From an uncultured Acidobacteriota bacterium (GTDB lineage Bacteria; Acidobacteriota; Blastocatellia; Pyrinomonadales; Pyrinomonadaceae): a stretch of DNA of 64,000 bases. Both the position numbers and the translations under genes were made by a program. A model generated the notes under the pieces. That model did no database searches. It was not told the origin of the DNA and saw only the letters and a list, made by a program, of their open reading frames with translations. Shown piece after piece: positions 1-8,744 of the stretch (position 1 is the first letter of the stretch; each line of letters begins with the position of its first letter). The DNA lies in NCBI GenBank assembly GCA_902826795.1, contig CADEGD010000005.1, positions 74,086 to 138,085 of the forward strand, in the 5' to 3' direction.

Positions 1-1
1 A

Positions 2-3000
2 AACACGAATTCCTATACGGCAGAGTTCGGCCGTGCGACCGGCGGTGTCGTGAACGTCGTTACCAAACGCGGTACCAACAGCTTCTCGGGCAACGTATTC
101 GGGTTCATCCGCGACAAGAGCATTCAGGCTACCAACGCGTTCTCGCCGATCGCCGAACCGGATTTTCGCCGTACCCAATTCGGAGCAACCCTCGGCGGCC
201 CGATCGTCAAAGACAAGACATTTTTCTTCGCCGCCTACGAAGGCCGTCGGCGCGACGAATCGGGGTTCTTTACGAGCAATGTGGTCGGCAACCTGACCGC
301 CTCGGCAACTATTCCCGTCATCGCAGGCGTCAACCCGGTCGCACGAACATTCACGAATCTGACACCTCAGCAGGCGGCGGCTATCAACCAGCTGGTCGCA
401 TCGGGAGTCGGCAGTGCGATATGTGCCGCAAGAGCTTACGCGTTCTTTGCTTCGAGCGGCGGTCAAACCGCTCTCACCGGCAGCAATCCTCTCACGAGTC
501 CCAACGACGGCAGCGTATGTCCCGCCATTTCACCGATCACTCCCGGAACCATCGGACAGCGGTTCATCATCTCGGGTGCTCCGGTGCCGACAGGAACGGT
601 GAATGGTGACGGCCTCCCGATCGCGTTTCGTGCCTTAAACAATCTTGACCGCATCTTTCCCGTAACCGAGCGAGCAAACTACTTTTCGATTCGCGGCGAT
701 CATGCGTTCAATAGCAGTAATTATCTGACCATGCGCTTCGGCTATAATACCGGCGATCAAACCGGTATTCAGGTCGAATCGCAGAATCAGTCGCTTGGCC
801 AGAACGACTTTTCGCGTACCGGCATCACCGAACTCGAAGATACCTCGTTTGGAGCCTCGCTGAACACGACGCTCAACGCGACAATGGCGAACGAGTTCAA
901 GTTCAGCTACGGCCGGCGCCACACGACCTTCAAGTCGCAGAATGGTGATGCGGTTGCTTACAACATTTCGGGTACCGCTTTCATCGGCCGCGAGCTTTTC
1001 TCGCCGGTTGACCGTACGGAAAACCGCACCCAATTTGCCGATAATTTCAACTGGGTCGTCGGTGACCACGCTATGAAGTTCGGCGGCGACTTTAATTTCG
1101 TCCGCATTCCTTCAGCGGTTTTTGAGCTCAACTTTGCCGGCCTCTTCAACTTCGGCGAGTTTGCTTCAAGTAATCTCAACGCCGCTTTCGGACAACTCGG
1201 CCTTCCGGCATTTACACCAACTCAGAGTTACGGGCTCGGATTGCCATCGAATTACATCCAGGGATTCGGAAATCCGGTTTCGGAGATCAAGAACACGCCA
1301 ATCGCATTCTTCGCACAAGATTCGTGGAAGATCATGCGACGGCTAACGCTGAACTACGGCATTCGCTATGACGTTGAGCTAACGGAAACGATCGCTCCGG
1401 TAGGGATTCGCGACCCGTTGACCGGCATTACGCTTTCCGACAGCCAGATCCTTGCTGCTCAAGATGCCGTCGGCGTCCAGCAGGGAATCCCGCGTGATTA
1501 TAACAATTGGGCACCGCGATTCGGATTCGCTTTCGACACATTCGGAAACGGCAAAACCGTTCTTCGCGGTTCCATCGGCCTTTATTACGATCACCCGCTA
1601 CTCGCGGTAGCATTTAACTCTGACATCGCGGACGCGTCTCAGCAGCAGCAGTCGGTGCTTACGGCTGGCAGTCCCGTACCGGTCGATACGAACCCAAATT
1701 CGCCGACTTTCGGACAGCCGATCCTTCTAAACGCGTCCCTTGTTTTTCATGGCACAGTTTGCGGAGCTCAAGGGTCAAACGCCGCCGTTTGCGCTGCGTA
1801 CGGAAATCCAACCACTCGAGGCGTCGCCACGAGCGCTCAATATCAGTTCGGACGCCAACGGTTTAACGACCAGACCTATTCTGGATTTGGAGCAGTTCTT
1901 CCGTTCACGCTCCCGATAGCGAAAGATTTTGAGTACGCATATGCAACTCAAGCGAATCTCGGTATCGAGCAGCAGTTGACCAAGGATATGTCGCTTGGCG
2001 TCTCGTACATTTACGTCGGCGCCCGGCATCTGCCGCATCCGACTGACTTGAATGCGCCGGATACTTCGTTGCAGATTCAGAACTTCCAAAGATTCGCTGG
2101 TCGTGCTCCGTCGTCACAGCAAGAAGCGATCGCTTTCTCGATCCCGTCTGCGCCGACTCCGGCCGTTCCTTTCTTTGCATGTCCGGGTGCTCCGACGCTA
2201 ACGTGTTACAACAACCCGACGGCTGGACCAAACCAGAATCAGCCATTCGTAGTGATCATTCCCGGAATGGTGACCGCGCCTCTGGCGAACCCCACGAGCC
2301 GAATCGTGGCTCCTGCTATAGCCAACTTCTTCCGGCCGAATGCACCTAACTACTTCCTCGCGGCCGCTCTTTCCGGCGGTGCGGTAAGCAAGGCGTTGCT
2401 CGACGCTCAGATAGCGGGAAGTCTCCGAACGCCCGGTGTTTTCACGCCTTTCGGCGCCGTAAACGCTCAGGTATCGGATGGCAACTCGAGCTATAACGCC
2501 ATGAACGTGGAACTGAAGCGAAGATTCTCAAACAACTTCACTTTCCTCGGAAGTTACACCTGGTCACATTCGATCGATGATTCGTCCGACCTGCAGACGC
2601 TCCTGATCCCTCAGGATGTTCGCAACTTCAGGGCTGAAAAGGCGAATTCGCTCTTCGACCAGCGTCACCGCTTCGTGTTCAGTGGCCTGGCCGCTTCGCC
2701 GACAAGCTGGAGAAACGGAAACACGTGGCAGAAGATCTTTTCGGATTTCACCGTCGCCCCGATCATCGAGATCTCGTCCGGCCGCCCTTTCAACATAATC
2801 ACGAACGTTGACGCGAACAACGACCAGTCGTCGCAAACCGACCGCCCAAGCGTTCTGTCTGACGGAACGTTGTGCGTGCCCGGAACCACGGGTTGTACGC
2901 CGCTGATCGTTAACGGCCAGTTTGCAACCGGAAACCTGGGCCGCAACATGGGCATCACTGGTTCCTATGCTTCGGTCGACATGCGTCTGACGCGTGCGAT

Positions 3001-3202
3001 CCGTTTCGGCGAGCGATTTCGTGTTGATCTGATCGGCGAGGTGTTTAACCTCTTCAACCGGTTCAACGAAGCCTCAGCGTCGCCGTTCTTTACGGACGTC
3101 AATTCCTTTGGCGAACGTGCGGGCAACGGCAGGTTCTTTAGTCGCTCAACCGCGTCGTACGATCCGCGTCAGTTCCAATTCGGAGCGAAGTTCAGCTTCT
3201 AA
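2..3202 (+). CDS. Oar-like TonB-dependent receptor, 5'-truncated by window edge
   Basis: The reading frame is already open at base 2, so the true start lies outside the window and about 1066 residues are visible. The first visible codons (NTNSYTAEFGRATGGVVN) are the end of a TonB plug domain of the Oar/carboxypeptidase-regulatory-like receptor type. The rest is a long beta-barrel rich in aromatic, Asn and Gly strands, ending in FQFGAKFSF with the terminal Phe expected of an outer-membrane barrel. Such receptors usually import oligosaccharides or other large ligands across the outer membrane; the ligand cannot be read here. A strong terminator follows 25 bases after the stop, so this closes its transcription unit. 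The GTG at base 50 is internal to the domain, not a start. Confidence 0.9.
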   Translation, partial: NTNSYTAEFGRATGGVVNVVTKRGTNSFSGNVFGFIRDKSIQATNAFSPIAEPDFRRTQFGATLGGPIVKDKTFFFAAYEGRRRDESGFFTSNVVGNLTASATIPVIAGVNPVARTFTNLTPQQAAAINQLVASGVGSAICAARAYAFFASSGGQTALTGSNPLTSPNDGSVCPAISPITPGTIGQRFIISGAPVPTGTVNGDGLPIAFRALNNLDRIFPVTERANYFSIRGDHAFNSSNYLTMRFGYNTGDQTGIQVESQNQSLGQNDFSRTGITELEDTSFGASLNTTLNATMANEFKFSYGRRHTTFKSQNGDAVAYNISGTAFIGRELFSPVDRTENRTQFADNFNWVVGDHAMKFGGDFNFVRIPSAVFELNFAGLFNFGEFASSNLNAAFGQLGLPAFTPTQSYGLGLPSNYIQGFGNPVSEIKNTPIAFFAQDSWKIMRRLTLNYGIRYDVELTETIAPVGIRDPLTGITLSDSQILAAQDAVGVQQGIPRDYNNWAPRFGFAFDTFGNGKTVLRGSIGLYYDHPLLAVAFNSDIADASQQQQSVLTAGSPVPVDTNPNSPTFGQPILLNASLVFHGTVCGAQGSNAAVCAAYGNPTTRGVATSAQYQFGRQRFNDQTYSGFGAVLPFTLPIAKDFEYAYATQANLGIEQQLTKDMSLGVSYIYVGARHLPHPTDLNAPDTSLQIQNFQRFAGRAPSSQQEAIAFSIPSAPTPAVPFFACPGAPTLTCYNNPTAGPNQNQPFVVIIPGMVTAPLANPTSRIVAPAIANFFRPNAPNYFLAAALSGGAVSKALLDAQIAGSLRTPGVFTPFGAVNAQVSDGNSSYNAMNVELKRRFSNNFTFLGSYTWSHSIDDSSDLQTLLIPQDVRNFRAEKANSLFDQRHRFVFSGLAASPTSWRNGNTWQKIFSDFTVAPIIEISSGRPFNIITNVDANNDQSSQTDRPSVLSDGTLCVPGTTGCTPLIVNGQFATGNLGRNMGITGSYASVDMRLTRAIRFGERFRVDLIGEVFNLFNRFNEASASPFFTDVNSFGERAGNGRFFSRSTASYDPRQFQFGAKFSF

Positions 3203-3227
3203 GCGAACTCTCATACTCCTCCTCGTC

Positions 3228-3260
3228 GGCCGCAAGTTTTATCGCTTGCGGCCTTTTTTT
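3228..3260 (+). terminator. Rho-independent terminator after TonB receptor
   Basis: A perfect 9-bp stem (GGCCGCAAG, bases 3228-3236, with CTTGCGGCC, 3245-3253) and an 8-nt loop are followed at once by seven T residues. It lies 25 bases beyond the receptor stop codon. Confidence 0.92.
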
Positions 3261-3362
3261 ACATACGCAGTCACGTCTATGTATTGACACTTGATTGCAT
3301 CTGTGGGATGCTGTTTGACCCGGCGTGCATGCTTAGGCGGGCCGATCTTTGAAATTATGTTT

Positions 3363-3438
3363 AGAGTTCAAGCTTCAGCTTGTTTCCTTGCGCCACGTCA
3401 CCTCATGGCAACCGAAAACAAGCTAAAGCTTGAACTCT
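3363..3438. repeat. Dispersed inverted repeat (22 of 23 bp arms)
   Basis: The left arm (3363-3385) and right arm (3416-3438) are reverse complements at 22 of 23 positions, with a 30-bp centre. There is no coding potential. A diverged single arm of the same motif occurs at about 46958-46990, which argues for a dispersed element and not a terminator. The spacer 3261-3584 holds only this, the fragment at 3449 and presumably the queG promoter. Confidence 0.7.
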
Positions 3439-3448
3439 GAACGGCGGC

Positions 3449-3465
3449 AGTAAGTTGTTGAAAGT
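3449..3465. repeat. Fragment of the repeat found after the his operon
   Basis: The 17-mer GTAAGTTGTTGAAAGTT is identical to the reverse complement of bases 32544-32560, the right arm of the second palindromic unit downstream of hisIE. After it the similarity fades. Confidence 0.5.
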
Positions 3466-3584
3466 TGATCTAAATCTATGCCCGCGTTTCAAATGAAACA
3501 AAAAGTGTGCGTCGCGAAATGAAACGAAACAAAAACACTTTCGCCCTTCCCAGCCATCTGGAACTGCCGGATAATCAAAGCTGA

Positions 3585-4511
3585 ATGCACGGACTCTCGG
3601 CAAAGATCAAGGCCATTGCGGCCGACCTCGGTTTCGCGAAATGCGGGATCGTGGCCGCCGAGAGGCTTGACTCCGAAAGCGGGTGTCTGCGCGAATGGCT
3701 TGATCGCGGCTGTCACGGCGAGATGAGCTGGATGGGTCGTCCGGAACAAGATCGTGCCGATCCACGGACTGTGATGCGGGATGTAAGATCAGTCGTCGTG
3801 CTCGCCACGAATTACTTCACGCCGCACGAACATTCGGATAAACACGGTCAGGGCAAGATCTCGCGGTACGCTTGGGGAGATGATTATCACGAGGTGATGC
3901 GAGAAAGGATGATGGCACTGCTCGGTCAGATCAAGGTCGAGGCGCCAAACATCGGCGCCCGCATCTGTGTCGACACCGCGCCGATCATGGAGAAAGCATG
4001 GGCCGTCCGAGCCGGGATAGGTTGGATCGGCAAACATTCGAACCTGATAACGAAAGATGTTGGTTCGTGGGTTTTCCTGAGCGAGCTGCTGCTCGATGTC
4101 GAGCTCGAATACGACAAGGAGATCGTCGAAGACCACTGCGGAACCTGCACGGCGTGCCTGGACGCTTGCCCGACCTCGGCGATCGTCGAACCATACGTCG
4201 TCGATTCCCGCAAGTGCATCTCCTACGCGACGATCGAACTTCGGGGCGAATCGATTCCGGTGGAGATCGCCGAGAACCTCAACGGATGGCTTTACGGCTG
4301 CGATATCTGTCAGGATGTCTGCCCTTGGAATCGTTTCGAAAAGCCGACGGACGATCCGAGATTCGAGCCGCGGCACGGAGAAACATCACTCCCGCTTGAG
4401 AGTATTGATAGAATGGAGCATCGGGAATATGCAGAACGCTTCCGCGGCTCGGCGATGAAGCGGACAAAGCTATCGGGGTTGAAACGAAACGCGAAGTACC
4501 TGAAAACTTAA
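3585..4511 (+). CDS. queG: Epoxyqueuosine reductase QueG
   Basis: 308 residues. QueG reduces epoxyqueuosine to queuosine in tRNA, the last step of queuosine synthesis, using cobalamin and two [4Fe-4S] clusters; it acts in the cytoplasm. The sequence shows the N-terminal cobalamin-binding-type region (DUF1730-like, with ICVDTAPIMEKAWA and GIGWIGKH) and then the ferredoxin-like part with HCGTCTACLDACP and GCDICQDVCPWN, which supply the eight cluster cysteines. Length fits the short form lacking HEAT repeats. The start is the first ATG with the expected N-terminus; no convincing Shine-Dalgarno is visible. moaA begins 7 bases after the stop, so the two are probably cotranscribed. Confidence 0.93.
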   Translation: MHGLSAKIKAIAADLGFAKCGIVAAERLDSESGCLREWLDRGCHGEMSWMGRPEQDRADPRTVMRDVRSVVVLATNYFTPHEHSDKHGQGKISRYAWGDDYHEVMRERMMALLGQIKVEAPNIGARICVDTAPIMEKAWAVRAGIGWIGKHSNLITKDVGSWVFLSELLLDVELEYDKEIVEDHCGTCTACLDACPTSAIVEPYVVDSRKCISYATIELRGESIPVEIAENLNGWLYGCDICQDVCPWNRFEKPTDDPRFEPRHGETSLPLESIDRMEHREYAERFRGSAMKRTKLSGLKRNAKYLKT

Positions 4512-4518
4512 ATTGTTG

Positions 4519-5508
4519 ATGTTGACCGATTCTTACAACAGAAAGATCACCGATCTGCGAATTTCGCTTACGGATCGCTGTAACTTTCGCTGTTTCTATT
4601 GCTTGCCGAATGGCGAACCGCCACTCGCCCGCAAGGAGACGATCCTCACATTCGAAGAGATCGCCCGCATCTCACGCGTCTTCGTCTCCCTGGGAATAGA
4701 GAAGATCCGTCTGACCGGCGGCGAACCGCTTATCCGCCGCGACGTTCCGCAATTGGTCGAGCTGCTTTCGGCCTTGAAGCCCGATCTCAGTGACATCGCG
4801 TTGACGACTAACGGGTTCGACCTTCCCCGTCACGCCGCCGCATTGAAAGCCGCCGGACTCGATCGCGTGACCATCAGCCTCGATAGTCTCGATCCGGTCA
4901 ACTTCGAAGACATCACCGGCGTCGATGCTCTCGGCAAAGTGCTTGATGCGATCGCCGCCGCCCGCGAATTCGGATTCGACCCCGTTAAGGTCAACGCCGT
5001 CGTTATCCGCGGCCGCAACGATCACGAGATCGTCGACCTTGCACGTTTTGCTCGCGATAACGCGGTGTCGATGCGGTTTATCGAGTTCATGCCGCTCGAT
5101 TCGGGCGATGAATGGGATCGTGATCTAGTAGTACCGGGCCGCGAGATCCGCAAGAAGATCGACGGCGAGTTTCCGCTTAAGCTGGTCGATCAAAACCGAG
5201 GAAGCGAAACGTCTTGGAAGTATCGTTTTGCTGACGGCTCGCCGGGTGAGATCGGTATCATCGCCCCGGTAACGGAGATGTTCTGCGGCCAGTGTTCGCG
5301 GATTCGCCTGACCGCTGACGGCCAGATCAGAACCTGCCTTTTCTCGACGACCGAGCACGACCTCCGCAGCGTCGTGAGAAGCGGAGCGTCGGACGCCGAG
5401 ATCGCGGAGTTCATTCGCTCCGTCACGCTGAAGAAAGAGCCGCGTCACTACATCAACGACACGGCCTTTAAGGCGGCGAGTCGGACTATGAGTTTTATTG
5501 GGGGCTAG
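4519..5508 (+). CDS. moaA: GTP 3',8-cyclase MoaA (molybdenum cofactor synthesis)
   Basis: A radical-SAM enzyme converting GTP to 3',8-cyclo-GTP, the first step of molybdopterin synthesis. The N-terminal cluster motif CNFRCFYC, the GGEP SAM-binding motif, the C-terminal second-cluster motif (FCGQCSRIRL, then the Cys of RTCLF) and the terminal Gly-Gly tail (SFIGG) are all present. The ATG at 4519 was preferred; two in-frame TTG codons at 4513 and 4516 would add only two residues. No other moa gene is in the window. Its 3' end overlaps the convergent methyltransferase gene by 14 bases. Confidence 0.94.
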   Translation: MLTDSYNRKITDLRISLTDRCNFRCFYCLPNGEPPLARKETILTFEEIARISRVFVSLGIEKIRLTGGEPLIRRDVPQLVELLSALKPDLSDIALTTNGFDLPRHAAALKAAGLDRVTISLDSLDPVNFEDITGVDALGKVLDAIAAAREFGFDPVKVNAVVIRGRNDHEIVDLARFARDNAVSMRFIEFMPLDSGDEWDRDLVVPGREIRKKIDGEFPLKLVDQNRGSETSWKYRFADGSPGEIGIIAPVTEMFCGQCSRIRLTADGQIRTCLFSTTEHDLRSVVRSGASDAEIAEFIRSVTLKKEPRHYINDTAFKAASRTMSFIGG

Positions 5509-6016
5509 GTTCCGCGATCAGCGCGACTGACCTGATCGCGTCTGACTGTTCTTTGAAAATTTCTGTTGCTGAGAAGCCGTGCACTTCAAGATTGATCCGG
5601 AATGCTTCCTCGAACTCTTCAAGGTCGTGTCCCGGCGGTGGTTGGTGGAAGAGGAAAAACCGTCCGGAAGGTTTCAGTAGACGGCGTATCTCGGCAAGCT
5701 CCGACGCTGGGTCCATCCAAAAGACGTTGATGTTAAAAAGGAAGATCTTTTCGAACGACGAATCTGGAAATCGATTGTCGAGAATGTCGCAGTGCAGAAC
5801 TTCGGCTTTGCCCGTTGAAAGCAATTCTTCGTTTGCGTTCGTCGCGGCAGCCGCCATCTTCTCGGACCGATCGATGGCGGTCAGTCGACCGGTCGTGAGT
5901 TGTTCGCAGATGAGAGGTAACGAGGGGCCGTAACCGCATCCGATCTCGAGGATGACATCCGTAGATTGAACATCGAGAATGTCGACGGCCCAGCGGTACC
6001 GTTCGGGTACGGCCAT
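5495..6016 (-). CDS. Class I SAM-dependent methyltransferase
   Basis: 173 residues with the SAM-binding motif [12 protein letters not shown] near residue 23, an acidic motif II ([10 protein letters not shown]), and the post-motif [15 protein letters not shown], typical of a Rossmann-fold small-molecule methyltransferase of the Methyltransf_11/25 type. The substrate cannot be told. Its start codon directly follows the stop of the sugar permease gene on the same strand, so it is the last gene of the glycan locus. A role in sugar metabolism is not evident and it may simply be a passenger. Confidence 0.8.
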   Translation of the reverse strand: MAVPERYRWAVDILDVQSTDVILEIGCGYGPSLPLICEQLTTGRLTAIDRSEKMAAAATNANEELLSTGKAEVLHCDILDNRFPDSSFEKIFLFNINVFWMDPASELAEIRRLLKPSGRFFLFHQPPPGHDLEEFEEAFRINLEVHGFSATEIFKEQSDAIRSVALIAEPSPQ

Positions 6017-7159
6017 TTACGTTCCGCGGCGGCCGAACATATCGAGGCCAACGGCAACGACGAGGATCGAGCCTTTAATGATGTCCTGCATGAAATCGCG
6101 AACGTTGAGCAGTGACATTCCGTTATCAAGGCTCGCCATGATCAATGCTCCGAGACACGCACCGAAAACCGTCCCTCGGCCGCCCATCAAGCTCGCACCG
6201 CCGATCACGCACGCGGCGATCGCGTCGAGTTCTTTGAGTACGCCGGCATCAGGTGCCGCACTTCCGACGCGAGCCGTGAAGATAAGCGCCGCGATTCCGG
6301 TAAAAGCCCCGAGCAGTGCGTAGACTTTCAGCACCTGCATCTTGTTGTTGATACCTGAAAGCCTGGCGGCATCGGCATTCCCGCCGATCGCGTAGAGATA
6401 CCTTCCAAAGGTTGTGGAGTTAGTTATGAACGCGCCGAATAAGGCAACGCCGAGCAAGATGATTACCGGAACCGGAATGCCGCGGTATGAATTCATCACC
6501 CAGATGAAGGCGACCACGCCGACGATCGGGATTACGGCTTTGACCATCTCACCACTGTAATTCGCTTCGCCAAGCCCGTAATCCTTAACGGACTTCGCGT
6601 TGCGATATGCCATGAACAAGATGAACCCGATCGCAACCGCAGCGATGATCCATCCTATGGCCGGCAGAATGTATTCATTCGCCATCGCGAGGAAGCTACT
6701 GTCCGAAATAGGCACAGTGTAGCCGCCGAGAAGCCACTTCACCGCTCCACGCCAAGCGAGCAACCCACCGAGAGTGACTATAAAGGCGGGAATACTGAGA
6801 TAGGCGGTGAGAGCTCCTTGAAAAACTCCGATCAGGATGCCGACAACGACCGCGAAGATGATTGAAGGTACCAGTCCCAGCTCATAAGTCGTCATGCTTA
6901 AAGCCGCAATGCCGCCGGCGAACCCAAGCACCGAACCTACCGAGAGATCGATGTTCCCGCTAACGATCACCATCAACATCCCGACCGCGATGATCGCCGT
7001 AACGGACATCTGTGTTGAGAGTTTGGATAAGTTCTCCGGCGTGAGGAAGATCGAGCCTGTTGCCCAGTGAAAGTAAGCCCAGATCAACGCAAGCACGCCG
7101 ATCATCACGTACGCCCGAAGCGCCGCGGTCGATATCTTCGATTCTTTAATTTCGGCCAT
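6017..7159 (-). CDS. Sugar ABC transporter permease, XylH-like
   Basis: 380 residues with about ten hydrophobic segments. The family signatures [17 protein letters not shown] and [13 protein letters not shown] are those of the BPD_transp_2 permeases (XylH, RbsC, MglC). The overall length and the insert between the two halves match D-xylose permease XylH better than RbsC. It forms the inner-membrane channel together with the ATPase gene located 4 bases upstream. No periplasmic sugar-binding protein gene lies next to it, which is unusual. Substrate by homology: a pentose or other monosaccharide; the neighbouring hydrolase suggests glucose-type products. Confidence 0.88.
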   Translation of the reverse strand: MAEIKESKISTAALRAYVMIGVLALIWAYFHWATGSIFLTPENLSKLSTQMSVTAIIAVGMLMVIVSGNIDLSVGSVLGFAGGIAALSMTTYELGLVPSIIFAVVVGILIGVFQGALTAYLSIPAFIVTLGGLLAWRGAVKWLLGGYTVPISDSSFLAMANEYILPAIGWIIAAVAIGFILFMAYRNAKSVKDYGLGEANYSGEMVKAVIPIVGVVAFIWVMNSYRGIPVPVIILLGVALFGAFITNSTTFGRYLYAIGGNADAARLSGINNKMQVLKVYALLGAFTGIAALIFTARVGSAAPDAGVLKELDAIAACVIGGASLMGGRGTVFGACLGALIMASLDNGMSLLNVRDFMQDIIKGSILVVAVGLDMFGRRGT

Positions 7160-7163
7160 GGTA

Positions 7164-8675
7164 TTAGTGATTTCCTGTCGCCGCCGCCATTACTTTCTCG
7201 GGCGTTGCTTCTTTTCGCACAAATTCGCCGGTTACGCGCCCTTCATGCAGCACCATCACTCGATCGGAAAGCCCGAGAACCTCCGGCAGTTCCGACGAGA
7301 CGAGCACGATCGCGAGGCCTTGCTCGGCGAGTTTGTTTATCTCCGCGTATATTTCCTGTTTGGCTCCGACGTCGATGCCGCGAGTCGGCTCATCGAGGAA
7401 AAGAACCTTAGGATTTGTGAGCAGCCATTTGCCGAGGACTACTTTTTGCTGATTACCACCCGACAAAGTTCCAGCTACGGTCAGCGGAGAGTTGGCCTTT
7501 ACCCGAAGCGACTTCATCGGCCCATTTGCGGCAATGGTTTCACGGGTTCGATTGGTAAGGAATGCTCCGGAGATCCGCTTCAAACCGGCGAGCGTCATGT
7601 TGTCGAGAATAGTTTGTTCAAGAATGAGCCCGAATCGCTTTCGGTCTTCGGTAACAAAACCGATCCCCTCGCGTATCGCAGAGGCGGGCGTGTCAAGGCT
7701 TACGTTTCGGCCCTCAACAACGACTTGTCGAGAATACTTGCCGGGCCACGCGCCGAAGATCGACATCAGCAGTTCCGTACGTCCGGCTCCCATCAAACCT
7801 GCGATCCCGAGCACCTCGCCTTTACGAACATGAAAACTCACGCCGTCGACCACCTTCTTGTTCGCCGCGTCGATGGAATATGCCGTTAGATTCTTTACCT
7901 CTAAAACTGTCTCGCCGAAGTCGTGGTGACACTCCGGGAAAATGTTGCCGACCTCTCGGCCGACCATCAGTTCGATCACTTTTTCCTTCGTAAGCTCTGC
8001 GGCGTTATGCGTGCCGATGGTCTTGCCGTCGCGAAGCACCGTAATCCGGTCGCTCATCTCAAAAACTTCGCCCAGCTTGTGGGAGATATACACCATCCCG
8101 ACTCCGCGAGCTTTTAGCTTACGAAGGATCGCAAACAGCGTCTCCACCTCGGATTCCGTTAAAGCCGCGGTCGGCTCATCAAGCACGAGGATCTTTGCCT
8201 CCTTCGACAACGCCTTCGCGATCTCCACCAGCTGTTGCTGGCCGATGCCAAGGTTTCCGACTTGAACACGCGGATCGATATCGAGATTCAAGTCCTGCAG
8301 TAATTTCGAAGTGCGGTGGTAAAGCTCGGACCAATTGATCACGCCGAGCTTCGAGGGTTCCTTGCCGAGAAAAATGTTCTCGCCCACCGTGAGTTCTTTG
8401 ACAAGTGAAAGTTCCTGAAAGATGATCGCGACACCGGCGTTCTCGGAGTCGCGAATACCGCGAAACTGCCGCACTTGATCTTCAATGATGATGTCACCCT
8501 CGTAGGTACCGTAAGGATAAACGCCGGAAAGCGTTTTCATCAAAGTGGATTTACCTGCGCCGTTCTCGCCGACGAGTGAATGGAATTCCCCGGCCTCGAG
8601 CGTAAAGCTTACGCCGTCCAGGGCTCGAACGCCCGGAAATTCCTTGACGATGTTCTTCATCTCAAGCAGCGGCAT
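7164..8675 (-). CDS. Sugar ABC transporter ATP-binding protein, XylG-like
   Basis: 503 residues with two fused ATPase domains. The first has Walker A GENGAGKST, signature LGIGQQQLVEIAKA and Walker B ILVLDEPTAAL. The second has the degenerate Walker A GLMGAGRTELL usual for carbohydrate-uptake-2 ATPases, signature LSGGNQQKVVLGKW and Walker B LFLDEPTRGID. This is the XylG/RbsA/MglA family. It powers the permease encoded just downstream. It lies 69 bases after the fusion glycosidase gene on the same strand, supporting a coupled digestion-and-uptake unit. Confidence 0.92.
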   Translation of the reverse strand: MPLLEMKNIVKEFPGVRALDGVSFTLEAGEFHSLVGENGAGKSTLMKTLSGVYPYGTYEGDIIIEDQVRQFRGIRDSENAGVAIIFQELSLVKELTVGENIFLGKEPSKLGVINWSELYHRTSKLLQDLNLDIDPRVQVGNLGIGQQQLVEIAKALSKEAKILVLDEPTAALTESEVETLFAILRKLKARGVGMVYISHKLGEVFEMSDRITVLRDGKTIGTHNAAELTKEKVIELMVGREVGNIFPECHHDFGETVLEVKNLTAYSIDAANKKVVDGVSFHVRKGEVLGIAGLMGAGRTELLMSIFGAWPGKYSRQVVVEGRNVSLDTPASAIREGIGFVTEDRKRFGLILEQTILDNMTLAGLKRISGAFLTNRTRETIAANGPMKSLRVKANSPLTVAGTLSGGNQQKVVLGKWLLTNPKVLFLDEPTRGIDVGAKQEIYAEINKLAEQGLAIVLVSSELPEVLGLSDRVMVLHEGRVTGEFVRKEATPEKVMAAATGNH

Positions 8676-8744
8676 CGTTAGTTTCGGTAAATCGTTTATC
8701 GAGACCTTTTAGGTATGGCTTCAACAATGTACCACAAGTTGTCG

